Counted from the stretch's first letter, positions 1-6,061 are shown. The stretch is DNA of 10,081 nucleotides from Oscillospiraceae bacterium (GCA_016287555.1 JAEFAK010000055.1:1-10081); one strand, 5' to 3'. Numbers and translations are program-made. The notes: generated from the letters alone by a model not told the origin.

Positions 1-7
1 CCTCCCC

Positions 8-31
8 AAAAAGGTTTATCGGCCATAAACC
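8..31 (-). terminator. Rho-independent terminator of the Crp/Fnr gene
   Basis: Read on the minus strand, GGTTTAT (31-25) and ATAAACC (19-13) form a 7-bp stem with a 5-base loop, followed directly by TTTTT (12-8). It lies about 40 bases past the stop codon of the Crp/Fnr gene, as expected for its terminator. A longer alternative stem uses 13-22 with 47-56 (10 bp, perfect); it shares the same 3' arm, so the two foldings exclude each other. The AT-rich stem is of moderate stability. Confidence 0.6.
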
Positions 32-73
32 GATTTTAGTTTACAACCGATAAACCAATCTGCCAAGCTTTTT

Positions 74-745
74 TCAGGCCATTGGGGTTAGTATCTCGAA
101 ATGCTGCTTTTCGCTTCTTATGACGCCCTCTCTGCGCAGCTTCGAGAGCTCGGCGGACATCGCGGCTCTGTCGACGCAGAGATAGTCCGCCAGCTGCTGC
201 CTGTCATACGGTATATCAAAGGAGGAGCCGCCGTTTTTCAGGGCCTCGCCGGACAGATAGGAGAGGAGCTTCTCCCGCGTCGTCCGCTTGCTCATGTGCG
301 TTATCTTGTCATTGAAAGCGAGCATCTTTCTCGCGAGCACGCCGACCATGTTGCGTATCAGCTTGCCGTGGTGATCGCAGGCCGAAGGACAGGTCGTGAG
401 AAGCCGCCGCACGTTCAGAAGCAGTATCTCCCCCTCGCCGTCAGCGACGGCGCTTATGCTGAGCGTCGTGCCCGGCGTAGCGGCGTAGGGCTCTGCGAAA
501 AAATCCCCCGCGGAGCATCTGCTCATGATGTTGCGCCGCCCCCAGAGGTCCTCCTGGATTATCAGCACCGAGCCGGAGAGCACGAGACCCATCTCCTCGG
601 TGGAATCGCCTGCGCGGAGAACGTAAGCGCCGCGTGCGACGGGCAGAACGCGCCCGCCCACGCATTTGAGAACGGACAGTATCTCTCCGTCTTCCATACC
701 AGAAAAAAACGGACAGCTCCTTAAAATGGGCAGGTAGTTTTCCAA
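74..745 (-). CDS. Crp/Fnr-family transcriptional regulator
   Basis: This is a 223-residue cytoplasmic DNA-binding regulator of the Crp/Fnr superfamily. Residues about 8-120 form the cyclic-nucleotide-binding-like effector domain (PFFSGM, LVLSGSV, GDFFAEPYA). Residues about 125-150 give the dimerisation helix, and 155-220 the winged helix-turn-helix, with the recognition region DRQQLADYLCVDRAAMSAEL. The TTG at 745 is chosen as the start because AAGGAG lies 8 bases upstream and because the promoter and operator-like palindrome lie just beyond it. The in-frame ATG at 817 would put those elements inside the gene. No N-terminal Cys cluster like that of FNR is present, so an Fe-S sensor of FNR type is unlikely. 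The gene is divergent from a zinc-ribbon/ferredoxin operon, an arrangement typical of HcpR-like regulators in anaerobes. The effector is unknown; haem, NO or redox sensing is only an inference. Confidence 0.9.
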   Translation of the reverse strand: MENYLPILRSCPFFSGMEDGEILSVLKCVGGRVLPVARGAYVLRAGDSTEEMGLVLSGSVLIIQEDLWGRRNIMSRCSAGDFFAEPYAATPGTTLSISAVADGEGEILLLNVRRLLTTCPSACDHHGKLIRNMVGVLARKMLAFNDKITHMSKRTTREKLLSYLSGEALKNGGSSFDIPYDRQQLADYLCVDRAAMSAELSKLRREGVIRSEKQHFEILTPMA

Positions 746-753
746 AAAAATCG

Positions 754-759
754 CTCCTT
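754..759 (-). promoter_or_regulatory. Ribosome binding site that fixes a TTG start
   Basis: AAGGAG on the minus strand ends 8 bases before the TTG at 745. The upstream in-frame ATG at 817 has no comparable site. This decides the start of the Crp/Fnr gene. Confidence 0.7.
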
Positions 760-766
760 GTTTGAA

Positions 767-786
767 ATACAACAGATTTGTTGCAT
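767..786. promoter_or_regulatory. Operator-like inverted repeat between divergent promoters
   Basis: The core is CAACA-GATT-TGTTG (770-783), a perfect 5-bp inverted repeat with a 4-base spacer. It extends to 767-786 with one mismatch per side (AT at the outer edges also pairs). Size and symmetry suit a Crp/Fnr dimer. The centre (776.5) lies about 6 bases into the predicted minus-strand transcript, which suggests autorepression, and about 31 bases upstream of the plausible plus-strand start. Binding by the adjacent regulator is inferred, not shown. Confidence 0.55.
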
Positions 787-788
787 TA

Positions 789-817
789 ATTATATTATAA
801 TGACGATGAGAAAACAA
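789..817 (-). promoter_or_regulatory. Sigma-A-type promoter of the Crp/Fnr gene
   Basis: On the minus strand, TTGTTT (817-812) and TATAAT (794-789) are separated by exactly 17 bases. Transcription would start near 782, giving a leader of about 37 bases that contains the inverted repeat and the AAGGAG site. Confidence 0.6.
796..801 (+). promoter_or_regulatory. -10 element of the zinc-ribbon/ferredoxin operon
   Basis: TATAAT on the plus strand lies 39 bases before the ATG at 841. At 16-17 bases upstream there is no good -35 hexamer (CAGATT or AGATTT); that position is occupied by the inverted repeat. A weak -35 under a Crp/Fnr-type site suggests regulator-dependent expression, but the geometry (centre near -31) is not the classical class II position near -41.5, so activation and repression are both possible. 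Confidence 0.4.
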
Positions 818-840
818 GAGCAGAGAAGGGAGAGAGCCAC

Positions 841-1125
841 ATGGACGCCAACATGATATTCAGCGGATGCCAGGGGAAGCCGCAGATACAGATATATGAA
901 AAGAAGTGTCCGCGCTGCGGGGCCGAGATAGAGATATTCTCCGTCGACGTCAAAGCCGACTGCCCGAACTGCGGTTTTACGGTCTATAACGATACGCTCA
1001 ACTGTGTGCAGTGGTGCAAATACGCGAGAGAATGCGTCGGAGAAAAGATGTATGAGCAGCTCATGAAGATAGCCGAAAACAGAAAGGCCATCGCGGAGGG
1101 CCGGAGCATCGGGGAGGAAGGATGA
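841..1125 (+). CDS. Small zinc-ribbon, Cys-rich protein of unknown function
   Basis: This 94-residue soluble protein has no signal peptide or membrane segment. CPRCG (23-27) and CPNCG (41-45) form a treble-clef or zinc-ribbon pair. A second Cys group follows at C55, C59 and C65 within CVQWCKYARECVG, and the C-terminal third is a charged helix. C10 is an additional Cys. The first four Cys most likely hold zinc; the second group could be a metal or Fe-S site, which is inference. An AAGGGAG site lies 8 bases before the ATG. It is the first gene of an operon with the ferredoxin-like gene, whose start lies 1 base past this stop codon, so the two are translationally coupled. The family is not one I can name. 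The pairing suggests a partner or maturation role for the Fe-S protein, under the control of the divergent Crp/Fnr regulator. Confidence 0.85.
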   Translation: MDANMIFSGCQGKPQIQIYEKKCPRCGAEIEIFSVDVKADCPNCGFTVYNDTLNCVQWCKYARECVGEKMYEQLMKIAENRKAIAEGRSIGEEG

Positions 1126-1126
1126 C

Positions 1127-1831
1127 ATGATAAGAAGGATAATCAGCATTGACGAGGAAAAGTGCGTTGGGTGCGGCGCGTGCGCCGAGGCGTGTCATGA
1201 GGGCGCGATAGAGATGATAGACGGCAAGGCAAGGCTCGTGCGCGAGGATTACTGCGACGGCCTCGGCGATTGCCTGCCCGAATGTCCTGCGGGAGCGATA
1301 GCCTTCGTCGAGCGCGAGGCGCCTGCCTATGACGAGGCCGCCGTCGCCTCCGCGAAGCGTGAGAAGCTGCGTGCGGATGGTGAAAGGCGTCATGCCTCCT
1401 GTCCGGGCAGCGCGGTGCGGACCATGGCAAGGGAGGAGTGCGCCGCTCCCGTCTCGGCTGAGGCCGTATCGAGACTCGGCCAATGGCCCTGCCAGATAAA
1501 GCTCGTGCCTACGAACGCGCCGTATTTTGCGGGCGCGAAGCTCCTTATCGCCGCGGACTGCACCGCATACGCCTACGCGAACATGCATGAGGGATTCATG
1601 CGCGGCAGGATAACGCTCATCGGATGCCCGAAGCTCGACGCAGCGGACTATTCCGAGAAGCTGACGGCAATAATACGCGATAACGATGTGCGCGAGGTGA
1701 CGGTCGTGCGCATGGAGGTCCCGTGCTGCGGAGGTCTGGAGGCCGCGGTGAAGACTGCTCTGCGTGAGAGCGGGAAGTTCATCCCGTGGCGCGTCGTGAC
1801 CGTCTCAATAGACGGAAAGCTGACAGACTGA
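1127..1831 (+). CDS. Ferredoxin-like 4Fe-4S protein with Cys-rich C-terminal domain
   Basis: This 234-residue cytoplasmic protein has a bacterial ferredoxin fold at residues 5-62. The first motif is complete (C13, C16, C19, C23). The second reads C43, C49, C53, with Leu at the place of the middle Cys (CDGLGDCLPECP). By standard dicluster geometry one cluster has all four Cys ligands, while the other lacks one and may be a 3Fe-4S, differently ligated or absent cluster. Residues about 86-234 form a second domain with SCPGS (91-95), QWPCQIKLVP (119-128), ADCTA (143-147), IGCPKLD (165-171) and MEVPCCGG (196-203). From memory, such two-domain proteins are conserved in clostridia and methanogens, often near hcp. 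The start has GGAGGAAGG 5 bases upstream and the stop is followed by a strong terminator. Likely an electron carrier or redox protein; its partner is not in the window. Confidence 0.88.
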   Translation: MIRRIISIDEEKCVGCGACAEACHEGAIEMIDGKARLVREDYCDGLGDCLPECPAGAIAFVEREAPAYDEAAVASAKREKLRADGERRHASCPGSAVRTMAREECAAPVSAEAVSRLGQWPCQIKLVPTNAPYFAGAKLLIAADCTAYAYANMHEGFMRGRITLIGCPKLDAADYSEKLTAIIRDNDVREVTVVRMEVPCCGGLEAAVKTALRESGKFIPWRVVTVSIDGKLTD

Positions 1832-1859
1832 ATAAGCAGATCTGACAGGATACCAAAGA

Positions 1860-1892
1860 AAAAGCCGCAGAGAAATGCTCTCTGCGGCTTTT
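1860..1892. terminator. Bidirectional rho-independent terminator
   Basis: GCCGCAGAGA (1864-1873) pairs perfectly with TCTCTGCGGC (1879-1888) around an AATGC loop, extended by A-T pairs. TTTT follows on the plus strand and TTTTT on the minus strand. It ends the ferredoxin operon from the left and lies about 20 bases past the 3' end of the tRNA-Pro gene transcribed from the right. Confidence 0.9.
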
Positions 1893-1911
1893 GCGGTAAA
1901 AACCGACTCTT

Positions 1912-1987
1912 TGGTCCGAGTGGGGAGATTCGAACTCCCGGCCTGATGCTCCCAAAGCACCCGCGCTGCCAGCTGCGCTACACCCGG
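1912..1987 (-). tRNA. tRNA-Pro (anticodon TGG)
   Basis: A complete 76-base cloverleaf reads on the minus strand. The acceptor stem is CCGGGTG with CACTCGG (one G-T pair). The D arm is GCGC/GCGC, and the anticodon stem GGTGC/GCATC carries the loop TTTGGGA, so the anticodon is TGG. The T arm is GGGAG/CTCCC with loop TTCGAAT. The discriminator is A, followed by an encoded CCA (1914-1912). It would read CCA and other CCN proline codons. It is a single tRNA gene, not part of a cluster, and has its own promoter and the shared terminator at 1860-1892. Confidence 0.97.
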
Positions 1988-1993
1988 ATGTGT

Positions 1994-2008
1994 GCGGGCC
2001 ATGCCCGC
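1994..2008 (-). other. Hairpin in the tRNA-Pro leader
   Basis: GCGGGC (2008-2003) and GCCCGC (1999-1994) form a 6-bp GC-only stem with a 3-base loop, just upstream of the mature tRNA 5' end. It lies in the predicted 5' leader removed by RNase P. A processing role is inference. Confidence 0.5.
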
Positions 2009-2014
2009 CAAAGT

Positions 2015-2043
2015 ATGATAACAGCTTTCGCCCCGATTGTCCA
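2015..2043 (-). promoter_or_regulatory. Promoter of tRNA-Pro
   Basis: On the minus strand, TGGACA (2043-2038) and TATCAT (2020-2015) are separated by 17 bases. The start would fall near 2008, about 20 bases before the mature tRNA. Confidence 0.7.
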
Positions 2044-2083
2044 GCATTAAAGGCGCGGATGCTAAACATATGAGGGGCAAATC

Positions 2084-2112
2084 TTGACGAAATGACACGG
2101 CTTTGATAGAAT
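2084..2112 (+). promoter_or_regulatory. Promoter of the lipoprotein gene
   Basis: TTGACG (2084-2089) and TAGAAT (2107-2112) are separated by 17 bases, a good sigma-A match. A leader of about 30 bases follows with GGAGGG at 2139-2144, 6 bases before the ATG at 2151. No operator-like repeat is obvious. Confidence 0.7.
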
Positions 2113-2150
2113 AATCGCACGATATTAAATAATTATGCGGAGGGATTGCA

Positions 2151-3608
2151 ATGAAACGCTTCTTTGCCTTCTTGATCGCCGCGGTCCTGCTTCTTTCGCT
2201 CGCGGGATGCGCGAATATACTGCCTCATCCGGCCGAGCCCTCGCCCGTGCCGACCGACGGGCCTGCCGTGACGCCCGAGCCGCAGCCGAGCGTGACGCCG
2301 GCCCTGCCAGAGCCGCCCGAGCCGGACATGACGGCCGTCACCTTCGAGCTCGAGGAGATCATGAACTCTCGCAGCGCGAGCAGCCACGGCGTCCTGCATG
2401 CCTACAGCGCCGACGGCGCCGAGGTCTGGACCTACGAGACTGAGGAGGTCAACGTCGCCCAGCTCGATAACCTGCAGGCGCTTGGCCGCGTCGAGACGGG
2501 GTATCTTCTCTGCGTCGACGGCGACATCGTCTGCATCGGCTGCGACGAGGACAATGCGGGCGAGGAGATCTGGCGCAATACCGACTTCGGCGGCGCCGAC
2601 TGCAACTTCGATTTCGATATGTACGACAATCTTTACATTTGCGGCTATTTCGGCCCCGACCTCTTCGTCATCGACAAGGACGGGAACACTGTCGCGAAGT
2701 ACGACTCTCTCGTCGACGACTACTGGCCCTGCGAGCTGATGTATATCGACTACGCCGTCGAGATGACCTTCGAGAGCTCGTATAAGACTTACCGCATCGA
2801 CCCGCGCTCCGGCGCCGCGGCGCTGAAGAGGACCGATCCGTATTTCCTCGCGGACAGCGTCGTCGAGGTCGGGACGGTCGATGAGCTCATGGACGCGCTT
2901 GACGACGATACCGCGATAGTGCTCCTCCCCGGCGTTTACAACGTTACCGAGTGGCTCGAAGAGCATCCGGAGGTCGAGGAGTACCCGGTCTATCCGCAGG
3001 AAAAGACGGTTTACCGCCGCGAAGCCTTTGAGGGCGACGAGATCATCTTCTTCGGCTTTGACGATCTCGTTATCGTCTCCAAGTATGCCGCCTCGCCGGC
3101 TCAGATAGTCTGCGAGCCGCGTCACGCGACCGTCATGAGCTTCGTAAACTGCGGGTACCTCGGCCTTTACGACCTCTCCGTCGGCCATACGATGGGCGAG
3201 GGCACATGCGGCGGCAACGTCATCGACCTGACCGAGTGCTATATGGCCAACGTCAGGGGCTGCGATCTCTACGGCTGCGGCGCCTACGCCATGGAGGTCA
3301 CAGACTGCTATGAGGCCTGGGTCGTGGGCGGGACCGTGCACGACTGCACCTACGGCTGCATGATCGCCAACAACTCCGGCCTGAACTGCTCGCAGGTCGA
3401 GTTCACCGCCTGCCGCGAGTTCACGATGTTCGAGGCATGGAACGGCAGCTACGTCACGTTCTACGGATGCGATTTCAGCTTCCTCGACGGCGACATGGCC
3501 TACGTCAGCCAGGATTCCACCATGATCTTCTATGCCTGCTTGTTCGACGCGGCGGCCCTCAGATCGCTCGAGAACGCCGAGTGCTACGGCGAGCTCTTGA
3601 TCGACTGA
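2151..3608 (+). CDS. Lipoprotein with Pro-rich linker and Cys-rich beta-helix-like domain
   Basis: This 485-residue secreted lipoprotein begins with a typical signal: MKR, a hydrophobic run (4-18) and the lipobox LAGC, with C20 as the lipidation site. Residues about 24-60 are a Pro/Glu/Thr-rich spacer. Residues about 64-225 look like short beta strands with Trp/Tyr/Asp turns (TYETEEV, LFVIDKDGNT, TYRIDPRSG), suggesting a propeller-like domain. Residues about 236-290 carry LLPGVYNV, which often opens right-handed parallel beta-helix proteins. From about 315 to 478 follow short turns of the type NCGYLGLYDL, LTECYMANVRGCDLYGC, DCYEAWVVGG and YGCDFSF, as in pectate-lyase-like helices. There are 20 Cys besides C20, 14 of them after residue 320. 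The protein is acidic. It would sit on the outer face of the membrane or in the wall; carbohydrate binding or cleavage is a guess and no catalytic set is recognised. A strong promoter lies upstream, and the GNAT gene starts 4 bases downstream. Confidence 0.85.
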   Translation: MKRFFAFLIAAVLLLSLAGCANILPHPAEPSPVPTDGPAVTPEPQPSVTPALPEPPEPDMTAVTFELEEIMNSRSASSHGVLHAYSADGAEVWTYETEEVNVAQLDNLQALGRVETGYLLCVDGDIVCIGCDEDNAGEEIWRNTDFGGADCNFDFDMYDNLYICGYFGPDLFVIDKDGNTVAKYDSLVDDYWPCELMYIDYAVEMTFESSYKTYRIDPRSGAAALKRTDPYFLADSVVEVGTVDELMDALDDDTAIVLLPGVYNVTEWLEEHPEVEEYPVYPQEKTVYRREAFEGDEIIFFGFDDLVIVSKYAASPAQIVCEPRHATVMSFVNCGYLGLYDLSVGHTMGEGTCGGNVIDLTECYMANVRGCDLYGCGAYAMEVTDCYEAWVVGGTVHDCTYGCMIANNSGLNCSQVEFTACREFTMFEAWNGSYVTFYGCDFSFLDGDMAYVSQDSTMIFYACLFDAAALRSLENAECYGELLID

Positions 3609-3612
3609 CGCC

Positions 3613-4104
3613 ATGCTCGTACGTCCGGTTAGACTTGACGACGCTGCGGCCATCAGCGGGATATACCGCCCATACGTCCTCGACACGGACGTTACCTACG
3701 AGGTCGTCCCGCCGACGGCGGAGCAGTTCGCCGAGCGCATAAAAAAGACGACGGAGAGATATCCCTACGTCGTCTGCGAGGATGGCGGAGAAGTCATAGG
3801 CTATGCCTACGCTTCCCGCGCGGGCGAGCGCGCCGCGTATGAATACAGCGTTTCCATGTCCGTCTACGTCAGGCAGGACAGGCGCCGCTGCGGCGCAGCG
3901 CGCGCCATGTATTCCGTCGTCCTCGACGAACTGAAAAAGCGCGGCTTCCATACGGCCGTCGCGCTGCTATCGCTGCCCAACGAGGCGAGCGAGGCGTTCC
4001 ATGAGTCCTTCGGCTTCCGCAGAGTCGGCATTTTCCATGAGATGGGCTGGAAGCACGGAGCCTTCCATGACCAGCTGCTGATGGAAAAGCCGCTCTGGGA
4101 GTAA
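3613..4104 (+). CDS. GNAT N-acetyltransferase, phosphinothricin acetyltransferase-like
   Basis: This 163-residue cytoplasmic enzyme would transfer acetyl from acetyl-CoA to an amine. It matches the Pat/Bar/MddA subgroup of GNAT proteins: an N-terminal IRP-like start (VRPVRLDDAAAISGIY), PYVVCEDGGEVIGYAYA (51-67), and the acetyl-CoA loop R91-x-x-G94-x-A96 in RRCGAARAMY. LPNEASEAFHESFGF (121-135) follows, and the end is HDQLLMEKPLW. The usual RGxGxG is here RCGAA, still fitting the R/Q-x-x-G-x-G/A pattern. Members acetylate phosphinothricin, methionine sulfoximine, methionine sulfone or other amino acids; the substrate here cannot be read. No clear ribosome site precedes the ATG, which lies 4 bases past the lipoprotein stop, so coupled translation is likely. 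The stop lies 2 bases from the stop of the convergent gene. Confidence 0.9.
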   Translation: MLVRPVRLDDAAAISGIYRPYVLDTDVTYEVVPPTAEQFAERIKKTTERYPYVVCEDGGEVIGYAYASRAGERAAYEYSVSMSVYVRQDRRRCGAARAMYSVVLDELKKRGFHTAVALLSLPNEASEAFHESFGFRRVGIFHEMGWKHGAFHDQLLMEKPLWE

Positions 4105-4106
4105 GA

Positions 4107-4616
4107 TCAAAGCATCTCCTGCGAGTATATCTCCGTATAGACAGGCTTGCCTTTTCCGAGCTGCGAGCTCATGAGCGATACCCGCCGCGCCGTCATGGCT
4201 GCGGCGGGTATTTCGATATGCGGGAGCTCGTCCGGCCTCGCGCGGCGGACGAGCGTAATGTGCGGGATAAAGGGCCTCGTTTCGAGCTTGAATCCGGCGC
4301 CCGCCTGCCAGAGAGCCTTGCCCACGGCGTCCGCCGCGGCGGACAGCTCCATGTTGGGGCTGAGCCCCGCCCAGACGGTGTCGCCGAAGCGGCAGATGCA
4401 GTCGAGCCTCAGCTCGACGGGGGAGAGCTCGAGCGAGCCTATCGCCGACTTCGCCTCGTCGACCCTGTTCGTCTCGCCTATGAAAGCCAGCGTCAGATGC
4501 AGGTTTTCCGGAGGCGTGAAGCTTCCCGTGACGCCTGCCCGGCGCAGGGAGCGCATGGCTCCCGCGAGCGCGTCGCGGAATCCTTCGTCAAAAAGCAGTG
4601 CGGCGAAGAGCCTCAT
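4107..4616 (-). CDS. thpR: 2'-5' RNA ligase-like 2H phosphoesterase (RNA 2',3'-cyclic phosphodiesterase)
   Basis: This 169-residue protein of the LigT/ThpR family has both signature motifs, HLTL (H40, T42) and HITL (H119, T121), preceded by the family start RLFAALLFDE and followed by FIP. Length equals the family norm. Known members hydrolyse RNA 2',3'-cyclic phosphates and can join 2'-5' tRNA halves in vitro; the cellular role is uncertain. The ATG at 4616 is chosen because AAAGGAG lies 9 bases upstream. The open frame runs much further upstream, but that part is antisense or out-of-frame sequence of the MATE gene. A hairpin separates it from the upstream MATE gene. It may be expressed by readthrough or from a promoter not recognised here. 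It converges with the GNAT gene with 2 bases between stop codons and no terminator between them. Confidence 0.92.
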   Translation of the reverse strand: MRLFAALLFDEGFRDALAGAMRSLRRAGVTGSFTPPENLHLTLAFIGETNRVDEAKSAIGSLELSPVELRLDCICRFGDTVWAGLSPNMELSAAADAVGKALWQAGAGFKLETRPFIPHITLVRRARPDELPHIEIPAAAMTARRVSLMSSQLGKGKPVYTEIYSQEML

Positions 4617-4635
4617 GATAAACGCTCCTTTCGGG

Positions 4636-4678
4636 AAATAAAAGACAGAGCAGGCCCGGTCTCGGCTGAGACCGGGCC
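4636..4678 (-). terminator. Hairpin after the MATE gene, possible terminator
   Basis: GGCCCGGTCTC (4653-4663) pairs perfectly with GAGACCGGGCC (4668-4678), an 11-bp stem with a GGCT loop, 7 bases past the MATE stop. On the minus strand a T-rich stretch (TTTTATTT) follows, but only after a 9-base gap, so it may be a partial terminator or an mRNA end-protecting stem that limits expression of the downstream thpR-like gene. Confidence 0.6.
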
Positions 4679-4684
4679 CTTGAG

Positions 4685-6058
4685 TTATTTGGAGAAAGAC
4701 TCGAAAACGGCCTTGCGCTTCTTCCAGACGCCGCTGTAATAGTAGATCATACAGATTATGGTGTTGACGTAGGCCGCGAGCCCGTAGCCGAGGAACCAGC
4801 CGAAGAGGCCGAGATTGAAGACCTTGGCCAGCAGCAGGCTTATCACGATGCGGCTGACGAACCCGTCGAGCAGGGCCGTTATCATGACGAGGACGGCGTT
4901 GCCTATGCCCTGTATGAAGGCGTGGTAAGGACACATCAGGCACGTCGCCGGAAGGGCGAAGGCCAGAGCCGTCAGGAACTTCGGCGCCAGATCGAGCACG
5001 TCCGCGTCGGAGGTGAACATGGAGTATATCTGCCTCGGGAAGAGGAAGAACAGCGCCATGAAGACGACGGCCGTTATAGCGCAGAAGATGATGCCGACGT
5101 TGACTGTCTTCTTCATGCGGTCTATTTTGCCCGCGCCCATGTTCTGCCCTATCATCGTCGCGCTTCCGAGCATGACGCCCGCGCCGACTATCCAGGGGAT
5201 CTGCTCGATCTTCGTGCCCGTGCCGAAGGTGGCCGAGGCAACGACGCCGTACTGGTTGATGAACTTGTTGACGAAGAGCATCGAGATGGTGACGGCGGCG
5301 TTGTTGAGCGCGAACGGGATGCCGAGCTTGACGAGCGTCTTGAAGCGCTCCGGGTCGATCCGGAAGCTGGGAAGCCTGAAGTCGAAGCCGAACTGCTCGC
5401 GGTGCCTGTAAAGGTACGTCACCGAGCAGATGAAGGAGATCGCCTGACCGGCTATCGTGGCTATTGCGGCTCCGGCGACGTCCCACCTGAAGACTGCGAC
5501 GAAGAGATAGTCGAGAATGAGATTGGATACTGCGGCGATCGCCACGAACAGCAGCGGGTGACGGGAGTCGCCCATTGCCCGGAAAAGCGACGAAACGAGA
5601 TTGTATCCGAAGGTAAAGACCATCCCCGCGAAGACTATCAGCAGATAGACCGACGCCTGGTCATAGGATTCCGAGGGAGTGCTCAGGAGCGTCAGAATAG
5701 GCTTCCTGAGGCATATGCCGAGGACGGTCATAACGATCGCGGCGATGAAGATGACGGTCGATACAGTACCTATCGTGCGGTTGAGCTCGTCTCTCTTGCC
5801 CGCGCCTATGAGCTGGGAGATTATCGTCTGGCCGGCGTTGGAAAAGCCTATGCAGAGCGCGGTCGAAAGCCATGTCAGCTGCGAGGAGATGCTGACGGCC
5901 GAGAGGCCGGACTTTCCGACGAACTGCCCGACGATGATCATGTCCACCATGGCGTAAGCCGTCTGCAGCAGGGTCGAGAGCATGAAGGGCAGCGCGAAGC
6001 GGATGAGCTTCTTTGTGACGTTGCCCGTTGTAAGATCGTTTATGATCTCGCGAGCCAT
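4685..6058 (-). CDS. MATE-family multidrug/toxin efflux transporter
   Basis: This 457-residue inner-membrane protein belongs to the MATE family, with about 12 hydrophobic segments in two related halves. Family marks are the N-terminal LTTGNVTKKLIRFALP, ALPFMLSTLLQTAYAMVDM, IISQLIGAGKRDE (81-93), LFRAMGDSRHP after the fifth to sixth segment, and the matching GQNMGAGKIDRM in the second half. Length is normal for MATE (about 450). MATE proteins export cationic or other compounds in exchange for sodium or protons. The ATG at 6058 is 3 bases past the stop of the flavin oxidoreductase gene and has no strong ribosome site of its own, so translation is probably coupled. This links it to that enzyme, for example as exporter of its product or of a compound that the reductase detoxifies. 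The substrate is unknown. Confidence 0.95.
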   Translation of the reverse strand: MAREIINDLTTGNVTKKLIRFALPFMLSTLLQTAYAMVDMIIVGQFVGKSGLSAVSISSQLTWLSTALCIGFSNAGQTIISQLIGAGKRDELNRTIGTVSTVIFIAAIVMTVLGICLRKPILTLLSTPSESYDQASVYLLIVFAGMVFTFGYNLVSSLFRAMGDSRHPLLFVAIAAVSNLILDYLFVAVFRWDVAGAAIATIAGQAISFICSVTYLYRHREQFGFDFRLPSFRIDPERFKTLVKLGIPFALNNAAVTISMLFVNKFINQYGVVASATFGTGTKIEQIPWIVGAGVMLGSATMIGQNMGAGKIDRMKKTVNVGIIFCAITAVVFMALFFLFPRQIYSMFTSDADVLDLAPKFLTALAFALPATCLMCPYHAFIQGIGNAVLVMITALLDGFVSRIVISLLLAKVFNLGLFGWFLGYGLAAYVNTIICMIYYYSGVWKKRKAVFESFSK

Positions 6059-6061
6059 GTT

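Noticed and set aside
1..60. CRISPR repeat or attachment site from the repeated ATAAACCGAT-like words
   Set aside because: The copies are too few, are inverted rather than regularly spaced, and one ends at a T-run directly behind a gene, which fits a terminator.
101..724. Plus-strand open frame opposite the Crp/Fnr gene
   Set aside because: It is the antisense shadow of a clear Crp/Fnr protein and has no recognisable motif.
1805..2120. Minus-strand open frames across the terminator and tRNA-Pro
   Set aside because: They run through a structural RNA gene and a terminator, so they are not coding.
2133..3686. A 517-codon open frame on the minus strand opposite the lipoprotein gene
   Set aside because: It is a reading shadow of GC-rich coding DNA; its composition (Val/Ala/Asp/Arg) and lack of any motif, ribosome site or promoter argue against a gene.
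4617..5486. Upstream extension of the thpR-like frame to 459 codons
   Set aside because: The extra part overlaps the MATE gene in another frame and is Arg/His/Pro-rich nonsense. The ATG at 4616 with AAAGGAG fits the family start exactly.
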